Below, in pieces: positions 1 to 6,104 of a stretch of DNA of 10,945 nucleotides. A program made the translations under genes and the position numbers. Numbering within the stretch: position 1 is the first letter of the stretch; every line of letters starts with the position of its first letter. Origin of the DNA: Lachnospiraceae bacterium (GTDB taxonomy: Bacteria > Bacillota > Clostridia > Lachnospirales > Lachnospiraceae); contig DPJQ01000117.1 of assembly GCA_003542935.1 (NCBI GenBank), forward strand, positions 20,202 through 31,146. Direction: 5' to 3'. The notes under the pieces were generated by a model. The model ran no database searches and had not been told where the DNA came from. It saw nothing but the letters and a program-made list of their open reading frames with translations.

Positions 1-372
1 TTTGAAGATATCATCAAGATCGTGGTCTATGAGGATGATGCAAAGAGGCTGGAGCAGTATCACGGTTTTATCCGTGCAGAGGAGCCGGGCCTGTTCTGCG
101 AGAGCACGGGCTACGGCCTCCTCGGAACCTTCCACGAGGGCGTTTCCAAAAAATGGGCTGTTGAGGCTATTCTGGCCTATATGGGGATCGGCCGGAGCGA
201 CGCCTATGTGTTTGGCGATTATGAGAACGATCTGAGCATGTTTGCGGCCGTGGATAACCGGATCGCCATGGGGAATGCCATTGACAGTCTGAAAAGCCAG
301 GCCACCTGTGTGACAGACACGAATAACCGGGACGGAGTGGCCCGGTATCTGGAAGAAGTTTTGGGAATTTAA
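1..372 (+). CDS. HAD-superfamily (Cof-type) sugar-phosphate phosphatase, C-terminal fragment
   Basis: The reading frame is open from base 1 and stops with TAA at 370-372; 123 residues are visible and the start lies upstream of the window. The fragment carries the two C-terminal signatures of Cof-type HAD hydrolases. The first is a conserved lysine region (VSKKWAVEAIL), where motif III lysine sits just ahead of a helix. The second is motif IV, the acidic Mg-binding loop FGDYENDLSMF, followed by the usual AMGNA segment that closes the Rossmann fold. Family members are cytosolic Mg-dependent phosphatases acting on sugar phosphates or cofactors such as FMN and PLP; the exact substrate cannot be read from this part. 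The gene is separated from the PTS operon by about 250 AT-rich bases and a strong promoter, so it probably belongs to a preceding unit. No convincing GC-rich terminator follows it. The family call is secure, the substrate unknown. Confidence 0.88.
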   Translation, partial: FEDIIKIVVYEDDAKRLEQYHGFIRAEEPGLFCESTGYGLLGTFHEGVSKKWAVEAILAYMGIGRSDAYVFGDYENDLSMFAAVDNRIAMGNAIDSLKSQATCVTDTNNRDGVARYLEEVLGI

Positions 373-410
373 TGAACGTTTTTTAAAATAAATGATCGTT
401 AAATAAAAAA
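371..410. repeat. Two 20-bp imperfect direct repeats just after the HAD gene
   Basis: The units begin at 371 (AATGAACGTTTTTTAAAATA) and 391 (AATGATCGTTAAATAAAAAA). They share AATGAxCGTT followed by an A/T run and lie exactly 20 bp apart, about two helical turns. The first unit overlaps the HAD stop codon. Phased half-sites of this kind can be regulator binding sites, but they lie about 80-120 bp upstream of the promoter -35 and the sequence is AT-rich, so chance is possible. Confidence 0.35.
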
Positions 411-487
411 CAATAGTATTAGCGTAGAATAACACACAAAAAGAACATAAATAATCATATAAATATTTAAAACGTCCATAAGATAGC

Positions 488-516
488 TTGTGATATTCCA
501 AAAACTGACATATAAT
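488..516 (+). promoter_or_regulatory. Sigma-A promoter for the PTS/ula-like operon
   Basis: A -35 element TTGTGA (488-493) and a perfect -10 element TATAAT (511-516) are separated by the ideal 17 bp. Transcription would start near 523, giving a leader of about 100 nt before the PTS IIC start codon at 623. The upstream stretch 373-487 is strongly AT-rich and could hold operator or UP-element sequence, but I see no gene and no CcpA cre consensus there. Confidence 0.75.
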
Positions 517-528
517 GAGAACGTAAAA

Positions 529-602
529 GTAATTGTGAAGGTGCTGAACAATTACGTGCAAAAACCAATTGGCATGGGAATAAAGCCCATGTACATCATG
601 TA
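529..602 (+). promoter_or_regulatory. 5' leader with tandem inverted repeats (possible operator or RNA element)
   Basis: Three perfect inverted repeats lie between the predicted transcription start and the ribosome binding site. The first is GTAATTGT (529-536) with ACAATTAC (548-555), an 8-bp stem and 11-nt loop. The second is CATGGG (573-578) with CCCATG (586-591), a 6-bp stem and 7-nt loop. The third is the compact TACAT-C-ATGTA (592-602). A palindrome CCAATTGG (565-572) sits between the first two and could pair with either AATTG arm of stem one, so alternative folds exist. The first repeat, starting within about 10 bp of the transcription start, is placed where a repressor (for example the DeoR protein encoded downstream) would block initiation. 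No known riboswitch class is recognised and no U-tract follows, so an attenuator is not shown. Confidence 0.45.
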
Positions 603-622
603 TTGAGAAGGGAGAGTTGAAC

Positions 623-1978
623 ATGTTAAATTCAATCCTTGATCTGTTGTTGAAGCAGATCTTCGGCCAGCCGTTCTTGCTGATCGCCATCGTCGTATTT
701 ATCGGTTATATGGCTATGAAGCAGAAATTCACCAAGGCCCTTGGCGGAGCGGCCAAGGCGGCCATCGGTATCCTTGCCATGGGCATGGGTTCCGGCGCAC
801 TGATCAGTAATTTCGGTATTCTGCTGACGGCCCTGACGAATGCCACGGGCATTCAGGGTGCAGGCCTGAACACGTACCCCACCATGACGGCTTCCTACGA
901 GAAGATGGATGCCATACTGGGAAGCGGCACAGGCGCGACCTGGGGCATCTACACGCTGCTGGTGGCGTTCATCCTGAATCTGGCTCTGGTGGCCCTGCGG
1001 AAGTTTACCCACATCCGTGCCGTGTATCTGACCGGCAATGCCATGATCGTCCAGGCCGGTATCAGCACCTATATCGTATGGCGTTTCCTGGGGCTGGGTA
1101 TGGTTCCCACCGTGCTGATTGCTGCCATTGTGACCGCGCTGTATTGGGGAATCTTTTCTACGCTGCTGATCGGGCCGACCCATGCCGTCACAGGCGCCGA
1201 CTTTACGGTGGCCCACCAGCAGATGCTGATGGATTATGTGGCCTACAAGGTAGCTCCGAAGCTGGGCAACGCGGAGAAGGATGATATTGAGAAGAAAAAA
1301 CTTCCGGCGTCCCTGAGCATGCTGCAGGACAGCGTGATTGCCACGGCTCTGGTTATGTTTATCTCCGTGGCGGTGATTTTCCTGGTGATCGGCGGCGACC
1401 AGATTGAGTGGCTGCGCACAGGTGAGGGCGGTTTCGGCCAGGCTACATACAAAAATAACATCGTGTTCCTGCTGTGGATTGCCATGACCCTGACAGCAAA
1501 TATCGTTGTACTGCTCTACGGCGTCCGCATGTTTGTCGGTGAGATCATGATGTCCTTCAAGGGTATTTCCGAGAAACTGCTGCCCGGCGCCGTGGCCGGT
1601 GTGGACTGTGCGGCTATCTTCGGCTTCGCACCGAAGTCTGTAGTCCTGGGCCTTCTGTTCGGAGCCCTGGGCCAGGTGGTGGGCCTGCTGCTGTTGTTTA
1701 TCTTCAAGTCACCGATTTTCCTGATCCCCGGTTTCATCCCGCTGTTTTTCGACAACGCGACGATCTCTATTTTCGCAAACAAAGCAGGCGGCTGGAAAGC
1801 GGCGGCCATCATCGTCACAATCAACGGTATCATTCAGATCCTTGGTTCCGCCCTGGCGGTGGGCATGATGCAGCTGACCTGGTGGCAGGGCAGCGCAGAC
1901 TACGCCACGGTCTGGGTAGTAATCATCGCCATTTTCAAGGGCATCGGCGGCCTTCTGGGCATTCCGATCGCCGGATAA
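623..1978 (+). CDS. ulaA: PTS ascorbate-family transporter, membrane subunit IIC (UlaA-like)
   Basis: This is a 451-residue polytopic membrane permease (about ten or more hydrophobic segments) that would translocate and present its sugar for phosphorylation by IIB. Family landmarks of the UlaA/EIIC-GAT group are visible: the N-terminal FIGYMAMK region, AHQQMLMDYVAYKVAP (197-212), PGAVAGVDCAAIFGFAP (321-337) and IPGFIPLFFDNATISIFAN (368-386). These match E. coli UlaA, as I recall it, better than galactitol GatC. The pocket motif differs: LTGNAMIVQAG (136-146) stands where E. coli has LTGHIMFQQAG, so a His and a Gln are replaced by Asn139 and Val143, while His198-Gln199 and Asp328 are kept. The ATG at 623 is chosen because GGAGAG (611-616) lies 6 bases ahead; a TTG at 617 would touch that site. 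It is the first gene of the operon and is followed by IIB. The substrate is L-ascorbate or a related compound; the altered pocket leaves this open. Confidence 0.88.
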   Translation: MLNSILDLLLKQIFGQPFLLIAIVVFIGYMAMKQKFTKALGGAAKAAIGILAMGMGSGALISNFGILLTALTNATGIQGAGLNTYPTMTASYEKMDAILGSGTGATWGIYTLLVAFILNLALVALRKFTHIRAVYLTGNAMIVQAGISTYIVWRFLGLGMVPTVLIAAIVTALYWGIFSTLLIGPTHAVTGADFTVAHQQMLMDYVAYKVAPKLGNAEKDDIEKKKLPASLSMLQDSVIATALVMFISVAVIFLVIGGDQIEWLRTGEGGFGQATYKNNIVFLLWIAMTLTANIVVLLYGVRMFVGEIMMSFKGISEKLLPGAVAGVDCAAIFGFAPKSVVLGLLFGALGQVVGLLLLFIFKSPIFLIPGFIPLFFDNATISIFANKAGGWKAAAIIVTINGIIQILGSALAVGMMQLTWWQGSADYATVWVVIIAIFKGIGGLLGIPIAG

Positions 1979-1988
1979 AGTGTAAACC

Positions 1989-2040
1989 GGGTGCCGCTCC
2001 CGCCCGCCTGTGCACCCTGAATGGGCGGGAGCAGCGCTGC
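1989..2040 (+). promoter_or_regulatory. Structured intercistronic RNA between IIC and IIB genes
   Basis: The 118-base gap between the IIC stop and the IIB start holds interleaved perfect complementarities. GGGTGC (1989-1994) pairs with GCACCC (2012-2017), and GCTCCCGCCC (1996-2005) pairs with GGGCGGGAGC (2023-2032). Because the arms interlock, the two stems either form an H-type pseudoknot or exclude each other. A 10-nt perfect palindrome GCAGCGCTGC (2031-2040) follows. No T-run follows the strong 10-bp stem, so it is not a standard terminator. Plausible roles are mRNA processing or stabilisation, or control of the downstream IIB gene. The spacing is much wider than the 18-21 bases between the next genes of the operon. 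Confidence 0.6.
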
Positions 2041-2096
2041 GGCTGTTCGTTTCAAGTGTAGCAGCAAATATATTCATTCAAAAAGGAGAAGGAGCT

Positions 2097-2396
2097 ATGT
2101 TAAGAATTTTATGTATCTGCGGGAACGGTATGGGCACCAGCACAATTTTAAAAATCAATGTAAAAAATATATGTGAAGCCAACAACATTGACGTCGAGGT
2201 GGAGTCCTGCGCTTTTGGCGAGGCCATGGCTTATACGTCCAACACGGACATTATTCTGACCAGCCCGGAGTGGGCTTCCATGGTGCCGCCCTGTAATGCG
2301 GTGATTGCCGAGACGCTGAACCTGATTGATGTGGAAGGGGTCACCAAAACTCTTCTGGATACCATTAAAGAACACTTCCCACAGGAAATCAAATAG
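2097..2396 (+). CDS. ulaB: PTS ascorbate-family phosphotransfer subunit IIB (UlaB-like)
   Basis: This 99-residue cytosolic protein fits the usual size of single-domain UlaB/GatB-type IIB subunits. The phosphocysteine loop is at the N-terminus: ILCICGNGMGTST, with Cys8 immediately before GNG as the expected phosphoryl acceptor, which takes the phosphate from a IIA subunit and gives it to the sugar held by IIC. A second cysteine at position 6 is not part of the consensus. The C-terminal KEHFPQ matches the end of E. coli UlaB as I recall it. The frame is open upstream to 2010, but ATG 2097 is chosen because it puts the catalytic loop at the protein start and because AGGAG (2084-2088) lies 8 bases ahead. 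No IIA subunit is encoded in this window, so the phosphate donor must come from elsewhere. Confidence 0.92.
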   Translation: MLRILCICGNGMGTSTILKINVKNICEANNIDVEVESCAFGEAMAYTSNTDIILTSPEWASMVPPCNAVIAETLNLIDVEGVTKTLLDTIKEHFPQEIK

Positions 2397-2417
2397 GCGC
2401 ACAGGAGGCAACAGGAA

Positions 2418-3452
2418 ATGACCAGCTATGAAGTAATGAAGCGGAACATTCATTTTGGCAAGCCGGGCCGTATCGGGCTTCGGTTTGATCGGATTGCCGG
2501 TAAGGATAAGAGCGATGTGTACAGGATTTTTGTCCTGCCTCCCAGAGATAAGCGGGATAACAGCGTTCCCTGTTCTGTAAAGAAAAAGATACGTCCGGTG
2601 GACGGTGAGTATGACGAGTGGGGCTGCCTGTGGGCCAGCGATGACGAGACGGGTTCCGATATGGGCCAGCCGGTCAACACGCCCATCGCCGACTGGGAAG
2701 ATTTTGAAAAATATGAGTTCCCCGATCCCAAAGCCGAGGGCCGTTTCGACGGCCTGGAGGAAGCTTTGGCGGAGGCAGAGGAGAAACAGCTGTATGTGCA
2801 GCTCAACAGCCCTCAGTGTATTTTCGAGCGTATGCATTTCCTGCGGGGATTTGAGGATACGCTGATGGACTGCCTGCTGGAGCCGGAGTACATTGAGGAG
2901 ATGGCGAAGAAGCTGGCGGATTATCAGATCGGTATCATCAAGGAGGCCTACCGGCTGGGGAAGGGCCGGATCCACTGCTATGACACCACTGATGACTGGG
3001 GCACCCAGAAGGGCCTGATGGTGTCCCCGGATACCTTCCGTGAGATTTTTAAGCCCCAGTACAAGCGGGTGTTTGATACGGCCCACGCCTGCGGTATGGA
3101 TGTGCGTCTGCACACCGACGGAAAGATCAACGCGATCCTTGAGGATTTTATCGAGATGGGAGCGGATATCATCAATATCCATCAGCCCAGGCTGGTGGGC
3201 ATCGATGAGGTGTCGGCCATAGCCCGCGGAAAGGTCTGCTTTGAGGTGGCTGTGGATATCCAGTCCACCCTGCCTACCGGGGATAAGGCGCTGATCGAAC
3301 AGGAGGCGAAGGAACTGGTGGAGAAATGGGCCACGCCCGACGGCGGCATGATCGGTGTGGAATACGGCTACCTGGACGCTATAGGAACCACGAAGGAATC
3401 CATGCTGTACGCGCTGGAATGCTTCGAGAAATACGGGAAACTGGACGGCTAA
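2418..3452 (+). CDS. Uroporphyrinogen-decarboxylase-family protein (COG0407-like), catabolic paralogue
   Basis: This 344-residue cytosolic protein has the length and late motifs of the UroD/MtaA TIM-barrel family. Seen are the central acidic motif YDTTDDWGTQKGLMVSPDTF (188-207), the FKPQYKRVFDTAH helix (211-223), then LHTDG (231-235) and the IINIHQPR strand (251-258). Family members either decarboxylate acidic pyrrole substrates without a cofactor or act as zinc-dependent corrinoid methyltransferases (MtaA, MtbA). Here HTDG stands where the methyltransferases have His-x-Cys-Gly, so the usual zinc cysteine is missing. No heme or corrinoid gene is nearby. The gene sits 21 bases after IIB with a perfect AGGAGG (2403-2408), squarely inside a sugar PTS operon and before an UlaG-type lactonase, which argues for a role in sugar-acid breakdown rather than heme synthesis. 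The family is clear; the reaction is unknown. Confidence 0.85.
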   Translation: MTSYEVMKRNIHFGKPGRIGLRFDRIAGKDKSDVYRIFVLPPRDKRDNSVPCSVKKKIRPVDGEYDEWGCLWASDDETGSDMGQPVNTPIADWEDFEKYEFPDPKAEGRFDGLEEALAEAEEKQLYVQLNSPQCIFERMHFLRGFEDTLMDCLLEPEYIEEMAKKLADYQIGIIKEAYRLGKGRIHCYDTTDDWGTQKGLMVSPDTFREIFKPQYKRVFDTAHACGMDVRLHTDGKINAILEDFIEMGADIINIHQPRLVGIDEVSAIARGKVCFEVAVDIQSTLPTGDKALIEQEAKELVEKWATPDGGMIGVEYGYLDAIGTTKESMLYALECFEKYGKLDG

Positions 3453-3470
3453 AGAAAGGCGGGAAAAGGA

Positions 3471-3962
3471 ATGATCGGGGTAAATTACGGGTTGTGCGTG
3501 CTGGCTATTCTGGCCATGGCCTTTGAACTGTATCTGATCGTGACAAGAAACAGAAAAATAAAGGTAAAAGGGAAGGATGACTACTTTTCCTTTGCTTTGG
3601 TACTGCTGTTTGCGGTGCTGATTTTTCCGGTGTCCATGGAATACACGGTGCTCACGAGCCTGAGAAATACCCTGATCTTCCTGGCCCTTTTCGGAAGCCT
3701 TGGCATACGGCGGGGACTGACGGAGGACGGCATAGCCAAGTCCGTCTATACCGTGGCCTGGGATCGGGTGGAATCCGTGCAGATCGATGAATACCAGACG
3801 GCGAAGATACAGGCGGTCTTTGCCGTGGGAGGACGGCGGATCAGGCTGCTTTTTTCCAAAGCCCAGCTTCGCGCGGTACTGGCCGAGCTGGAAAAGCATG
3901 TGGGAAACATCTATATGAAAAAATCTCTGGAGCAGGTGTTGCGCATGTGTAAACCGCTGTAA
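3471..3962 (+). CDS. Small membrane protein with C-terminal PH-like domain, function unknown
   Basis: The 163-residue product has three hydrophobic segments (about residues 5-24, 41-58 and 63-79). A soluble tail runs from about residue 80. The tail reads as an alternating beta pattern (GLTEDGIAKSVYTVAWDRVE, then KIQAVFAVGGRRIRLLF) ending in a helix (KAQLRAVLAELEKH). This recalls bacterial PH-like tails of DUF5673/YcxB-type membrane proteins, where a conserved Trp in an I-x-W-x-x-V/I stretch opens the domain (here VAWDRVESVQI, 95-105). I do not recognise the gene further. It lies 18 bases after the UroD-family gene and 21 before the lactonase gene, so it is co-transcribed with them. Start choice is less certain than for its neighbours: AAAAGGA abuts the ATG and AAAGG (3455-3459) is rather distant; a TTG at 3492 or ATG at 3516 would remove part of the first membrane segment. 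Confidence 0.7.
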   Translation: MIGVNYGLCVLAILAMAFELYLIVTRNRKIKVKGKDDYFSFALVLLFAVLIFPVSMEYTVLTSLRNTLIFLALFGSLGIRRGLTEDGIAKSVYTVAWDRVESVQIDEYQTAKIQAVFAVGGRRIRLLFSKAQLRAVLAELEKHVGNIYMKKSLEQVLRMCKPL

Positions 3963-3983
3963 ACAATAGAAGGAGGCAGGAGT

Positions 3984-5087
3984 ATGAGCAAGATTGACGA
4001 AATTACCAGAGACAGCTGGATATTGAATACTTTTCCGGAATGGGGAACCTGGCTGAATGAAGAAATAGAGAATACAGAGGTCAAGGAGGGAACCGTGGCC
4101 ATGTGGTGGCTGGGCTGCACCGGTATCTGGTTCAAGACGCCGGGGGGCTGCAACCTGACCATTGATTTCTGGTGCGGCAACGGCAAACGGACCCACGGGG
4201 ACGGCAAGATGAAACCGGGCCATCAGATGGCGAATATGTGCGGCGCGAGGGCCATGCAGCCCAACCTGCGGGCGGTACCCTTTGTGCTGGATCCCTTTGC
4301 CGTGAAACAGGTGGACGCGGTACTGGCTACCCATTATCATCAGGATCATATGGATCCCAACTACGCGTCTCATGTGATCAAGAGCGGTATGACCACAGTC
4401 GATGAGAACGGCAGGGAGATCCCCGTGCCCTTTATCGGCCCGAAAAAGTCTGTGGAGACCTGGATCAAATGGGGTGTTCCCGAGGAGCGCTGCCGGGTGG
4501 TGAAGCCGGGAGACACGATCCGGATCAAGGATGTGGAGATCGTATGTCTGGATTCTTTTGACCGCACCTGCCTGGTGACCACTGATGATACCAGTGAGAA
4601 CCGGGAGAACCTGGTGGGTAAATGCCCCACGGACATGGACGAGAAAGCAGTCAATTATCTGGTGAAGACCCCGGGCGGCAATATCTACCACAGCGGCGAC
4701 AGCCATTATTCCATCTATTTTGCAAAGCACGGCAAGGATTACGATATCGACGTGGCTTTTGGTTCCTACGGTGAGAATCCGGTGGGTCTGGCCGACAAGA
4801 TGACATCTGTGGATGTGCTGCGCATGGCCGAGGCGCTGCGCTGCAAAGTGGTAATCCCTATTCATTACGATGTGTGGACGAATTTTATGGCGGATCTGAA
4901 CGAAATTCAGGTGTTGTATAATATGAAAAAAGACCGGCTGGGTTATCAGTTCCATCCATTCTTCTGGGAAGTGGGCGGAAAATACGTATATCCGACGGAC
5001 GGGCAGAAGCGTGCCTATCATCATGACCGGGGGTTCCACGACTGTTTTGAACATGAGCCTAATTCGCCGTTCCGTTCGATCCTGTAG
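3984..5087 (+). CDS. ulaG: UlaG-like L-ascorbate-6-phosphate lactonase (metallo-beta-lactamase fold)
   Basis: This 367-residue cytosolic hydrolase closely tracks E. coli UlaG along its whole length, as I recall that sequence. The shared stretches include ITRDSWILNTFPEWGTWLNE (7-26), AMWWLGCTGIW (39-49), PFVLDPFAVKQVDAVLATH (99-117), YHSGDSHYSIY (235-245), SYGENPVG (261-268) and a C-terminal RGFHDCFEHEP. UlaG opens the lactone ring of L-ascorbate 6-phosphate to give 3-keto-L-gulonate 6-phosphate. The metal-binding signature is His117-x-His119-x-Asp121-His122, with His236/Asp239 and His294 as likely further ligands. Inside the signature Tyr118 and Gln120 replace the Asp and Asn I recall from E. 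coli. A stretch around 135-147 and one near 200-212 look longer than in E. coli, accounting for the extra length. AGGAGG (3971-3976) lies 7 bases ahead of the ATG. It is the last gene of the first unit, giving the pathway its best substrate clue. Confidence 0.92.
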   Translation: MSKIDEITRDSWILNTFPEWGTWLNEEIENTEVKEGTVAMWWLGCTGIWFKTPGGCNLTIDFWCGNGKRTHGDGKMKPGHQMANMCGARAMQPNLRAVPFVLDPFAVKQVDAVLATHYHQDHMDPNYASHVIKSGMTTVDENGREIPVPFIGPKKSVETWIKWGVPEERCRVVKPGDTIRIKDVEIVCLDSFDRTCLVTTDDTSENRENLVGKCPTDMDEKAVNYLVKTPGGNIYHSGDSHYSIYFAKHGKDYDIDVAFGSYGENPVGLADKMTSVDVLRMAEALRCKVVIPIHYDVWTNFMADLNEIQVLYNMKKDRLGYQFHPFFWEVGGKYVYPTDGQKRAYHHDRGFHDCFEHEPNSPFRSIL

Positions 5088-5316
5088 TGTGTGAACAAAG
5101 CAGCCGTATGTGCGGAATGGCACTGTAGAAGTTCATAAAATCCGATTTATATGTGAGCATTTTTGATAAACACATAAGTTTATGAATATTTTCCTTTTTT
5201 ATTTAACTGTTTTATTGTACAGTAGACGTATGAGTTTGCAACAGGGCAGAATGCCTGAACTGTTACATTCGTTTGCATGAAAAAATATACAGAGAAATAA
5301 AAAGGAGCCAAACTAT
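5088..5316 (+). promoter_or_regulatory. AT-rich gap before the DeoR gene with nested inverted repeats
   Basis: No gene is seen in these 229 bases. Inverted repeats are: TTCATAAA (5132-5139) with TTTATGAA (5179-5186), enclosing TATGTG (5150-5155) with CACATA (5171-5176), followed by a T-rich run (5187-5204); and ACTGT (5206-5210) with ACAGT (5219-5223). The first pair could be an AT-rich, weak terminator for the upstream operon or an operator; the second resembles a small regulator site. The 9-mer ATTTATATG (5145-5153) is the reverse complement of CATATAAAT at 456-464 in the other control region, but both are AT-rich. I could not identify a convincing -35/-10 pair; TGTTACATT (5261-5269) resembles an extended -10. 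The DeoR group may therefore have its own promoter or be read through from upstream. Confidence 0.4.
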
Positions 5317-6081
5317 ATGAAGCAAAGTCGTTCAGTCGTAAACAGCAGGAGAGAACGGATCCTGGAAACCCTGCGCCAAAATGGCAACGTAAATGTGAAA
5401 GAGCTGGCCGCACAGTTGCAGGTATCCCACCTGACGATCCGCCGGGATCTACAATATCTGGAGGATCACAAGCAGTTGGAGCGTTTCTACGGAGGCGCAC
5501 GCTGCGGCGCGGCCGGCGGCGTTTGGGACGAAAAGAATAAGATCCAGCTCTGCCGGGAGAAGATTGCCCGGTATGCGGCCTCCCTGGTGGCGGACGGCGA
5601 CAGCATTTTCATCAATACCAGCGCTACGGCGCTGGGCATAGTCAAATACATAACGGCAAAAAACGTGACGGTCATCACTAACAACGGGAATATCATCGGT
5701 GAAGATAATCCCTCCCAGGCCACGGTGGTGCTTCTGGGTGGCGAACTGCGCTATATGAAAGGGGCCATGGTGGGGGAATTTGCCCTGAATAACCTGGGGC
5801 GGGTGACGGCCAAGAAAAGTTTTGTGGGCTGCAGCGGCGTGAGTCCTGATACGGGAATGACCACAGAGCTGCTGAACGAAGTCAATATCAATGCCAAGAT
5901 GTTCCATCGGGTGACCGGTTCCTCCTATATCCTGGCGGATCACACGAAGCTGGGGAAAAAGAGCAGTTTTGTGTCCTGTCCGGCCAGCGAGATCGCCAAT
6001 ATCATCACGGACAGGGAAGCGCCGAGGCATGTGGTGGAGGAATTCCGGGAGAAGGGCATCGAGGTATTCCAGGTCGATTAG
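5317..6081 (+). CDS. DeoR-family transcriptional regulator (UlaR/GlpR type)
   Basis: The 254-residue protein has the two standard DeoR domains at the normal length. The N-terminal winged helix-turn-helix spans about residues 7-60, with the recognition segment VKELAAQLQVSHLTIRRDLQ (27-46) and the wing LERFYGG. The C-terminal DeoRC sensor, related to sugar-phosphate isomerase folds, spans about 75-235; its markers are DGDSIFINTSATALGIVKYI, LLGGELR (139-145) and the late DHTKLGKKSSFV (208-219). Such proteins are cytosolic repressors released by a sugar phosphate. E. coli UlaR, regulator of the ascorbate genes, is also DeoR-family, so this is the natural candidate to control the ula-like operon upstream. 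AAAGGAG (5301-5307) lies 9 bases before the ATG. The HPr-like gene starts 23 bases after its stop. The family is certain, target and effector inferred. Confidence 0.92.
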   Translation: MKQSRSVVNSRRERILETLRQNGNVNVKELAAQLQVSHLTIRRDLQYLEDHKQLERFYGGARCGAAGGVWDEKNKIQLCREKIARYAASLVADGDSIFINTSATALGIVKYITAKNVTVITNNGNIIGEDNPSQATVVLLGGELRYMKGAMVGEFALNNLGRVTAKKSFVGCSGVSPDTGMTTELLNEVNINAKMFHRVTGSSYILADHTKLGKKSSFVSCPASEIANIITDREAPRHVVEEFREKGIEVFQVD

Positions 6082-6104
6082 ACCACAGTATGGAGGGAAT
6101 ACGC

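Noticed and set aside
617..622. TTG as an earlier start for the PTS IIC gene
   Set aside because: The ribosome binding site GGAGAG (611-616) directly touches the TTG; ATG 623 has correct spacing.
623..1978. Galactitol-type GatC identity for the IIC permease
   Set aside because: The AHQQ...AYKVAP, VDCAAI and IPGFIPLFFDNATI motifs and the neighbouring UlaB- and UlaG-like genes fit the ascorbate branch better.
1996..2032. Intrinsic terminator between the IIC and IIB genes
   Set aside because: The strong stem is followed by a GC-rich palindrome, not a T-run, and IIC and IIB must be made together.
2010..2096. Upstream ATG extending the IIB protein by 29 residues
   Set aside because: The extension would be translated from the structured spacer and has no ribosome binding site; ATG 2097 gives the normal IIB N-terminus.
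2418..3452. Genuine heme-pathway hemE (uroporphyrinogen decarboxylase)
   Set aside because: No other heme gene is near, and the setting is a sugar PTS operon; only family membership is supported.
2148..5123. A 991-codon open frame on the minus strand running across four plus-strand genes
   Set aside because: It is the mirror of well-supported coding regions whose codon bias keeps the opposite frame free of stops. The product is rich in His, Arg, Gln and Pro without recognisable domains, and there is no operon context on that strand.
5090..5316. A clear promoter for the DeoR gene
   Set aside because: Several weak hexamers were tried (TTGTAC at 5215, TTGCAA at 5236, TACATT at 5264) but none pair with an acceptable 16-18 bp spacer.
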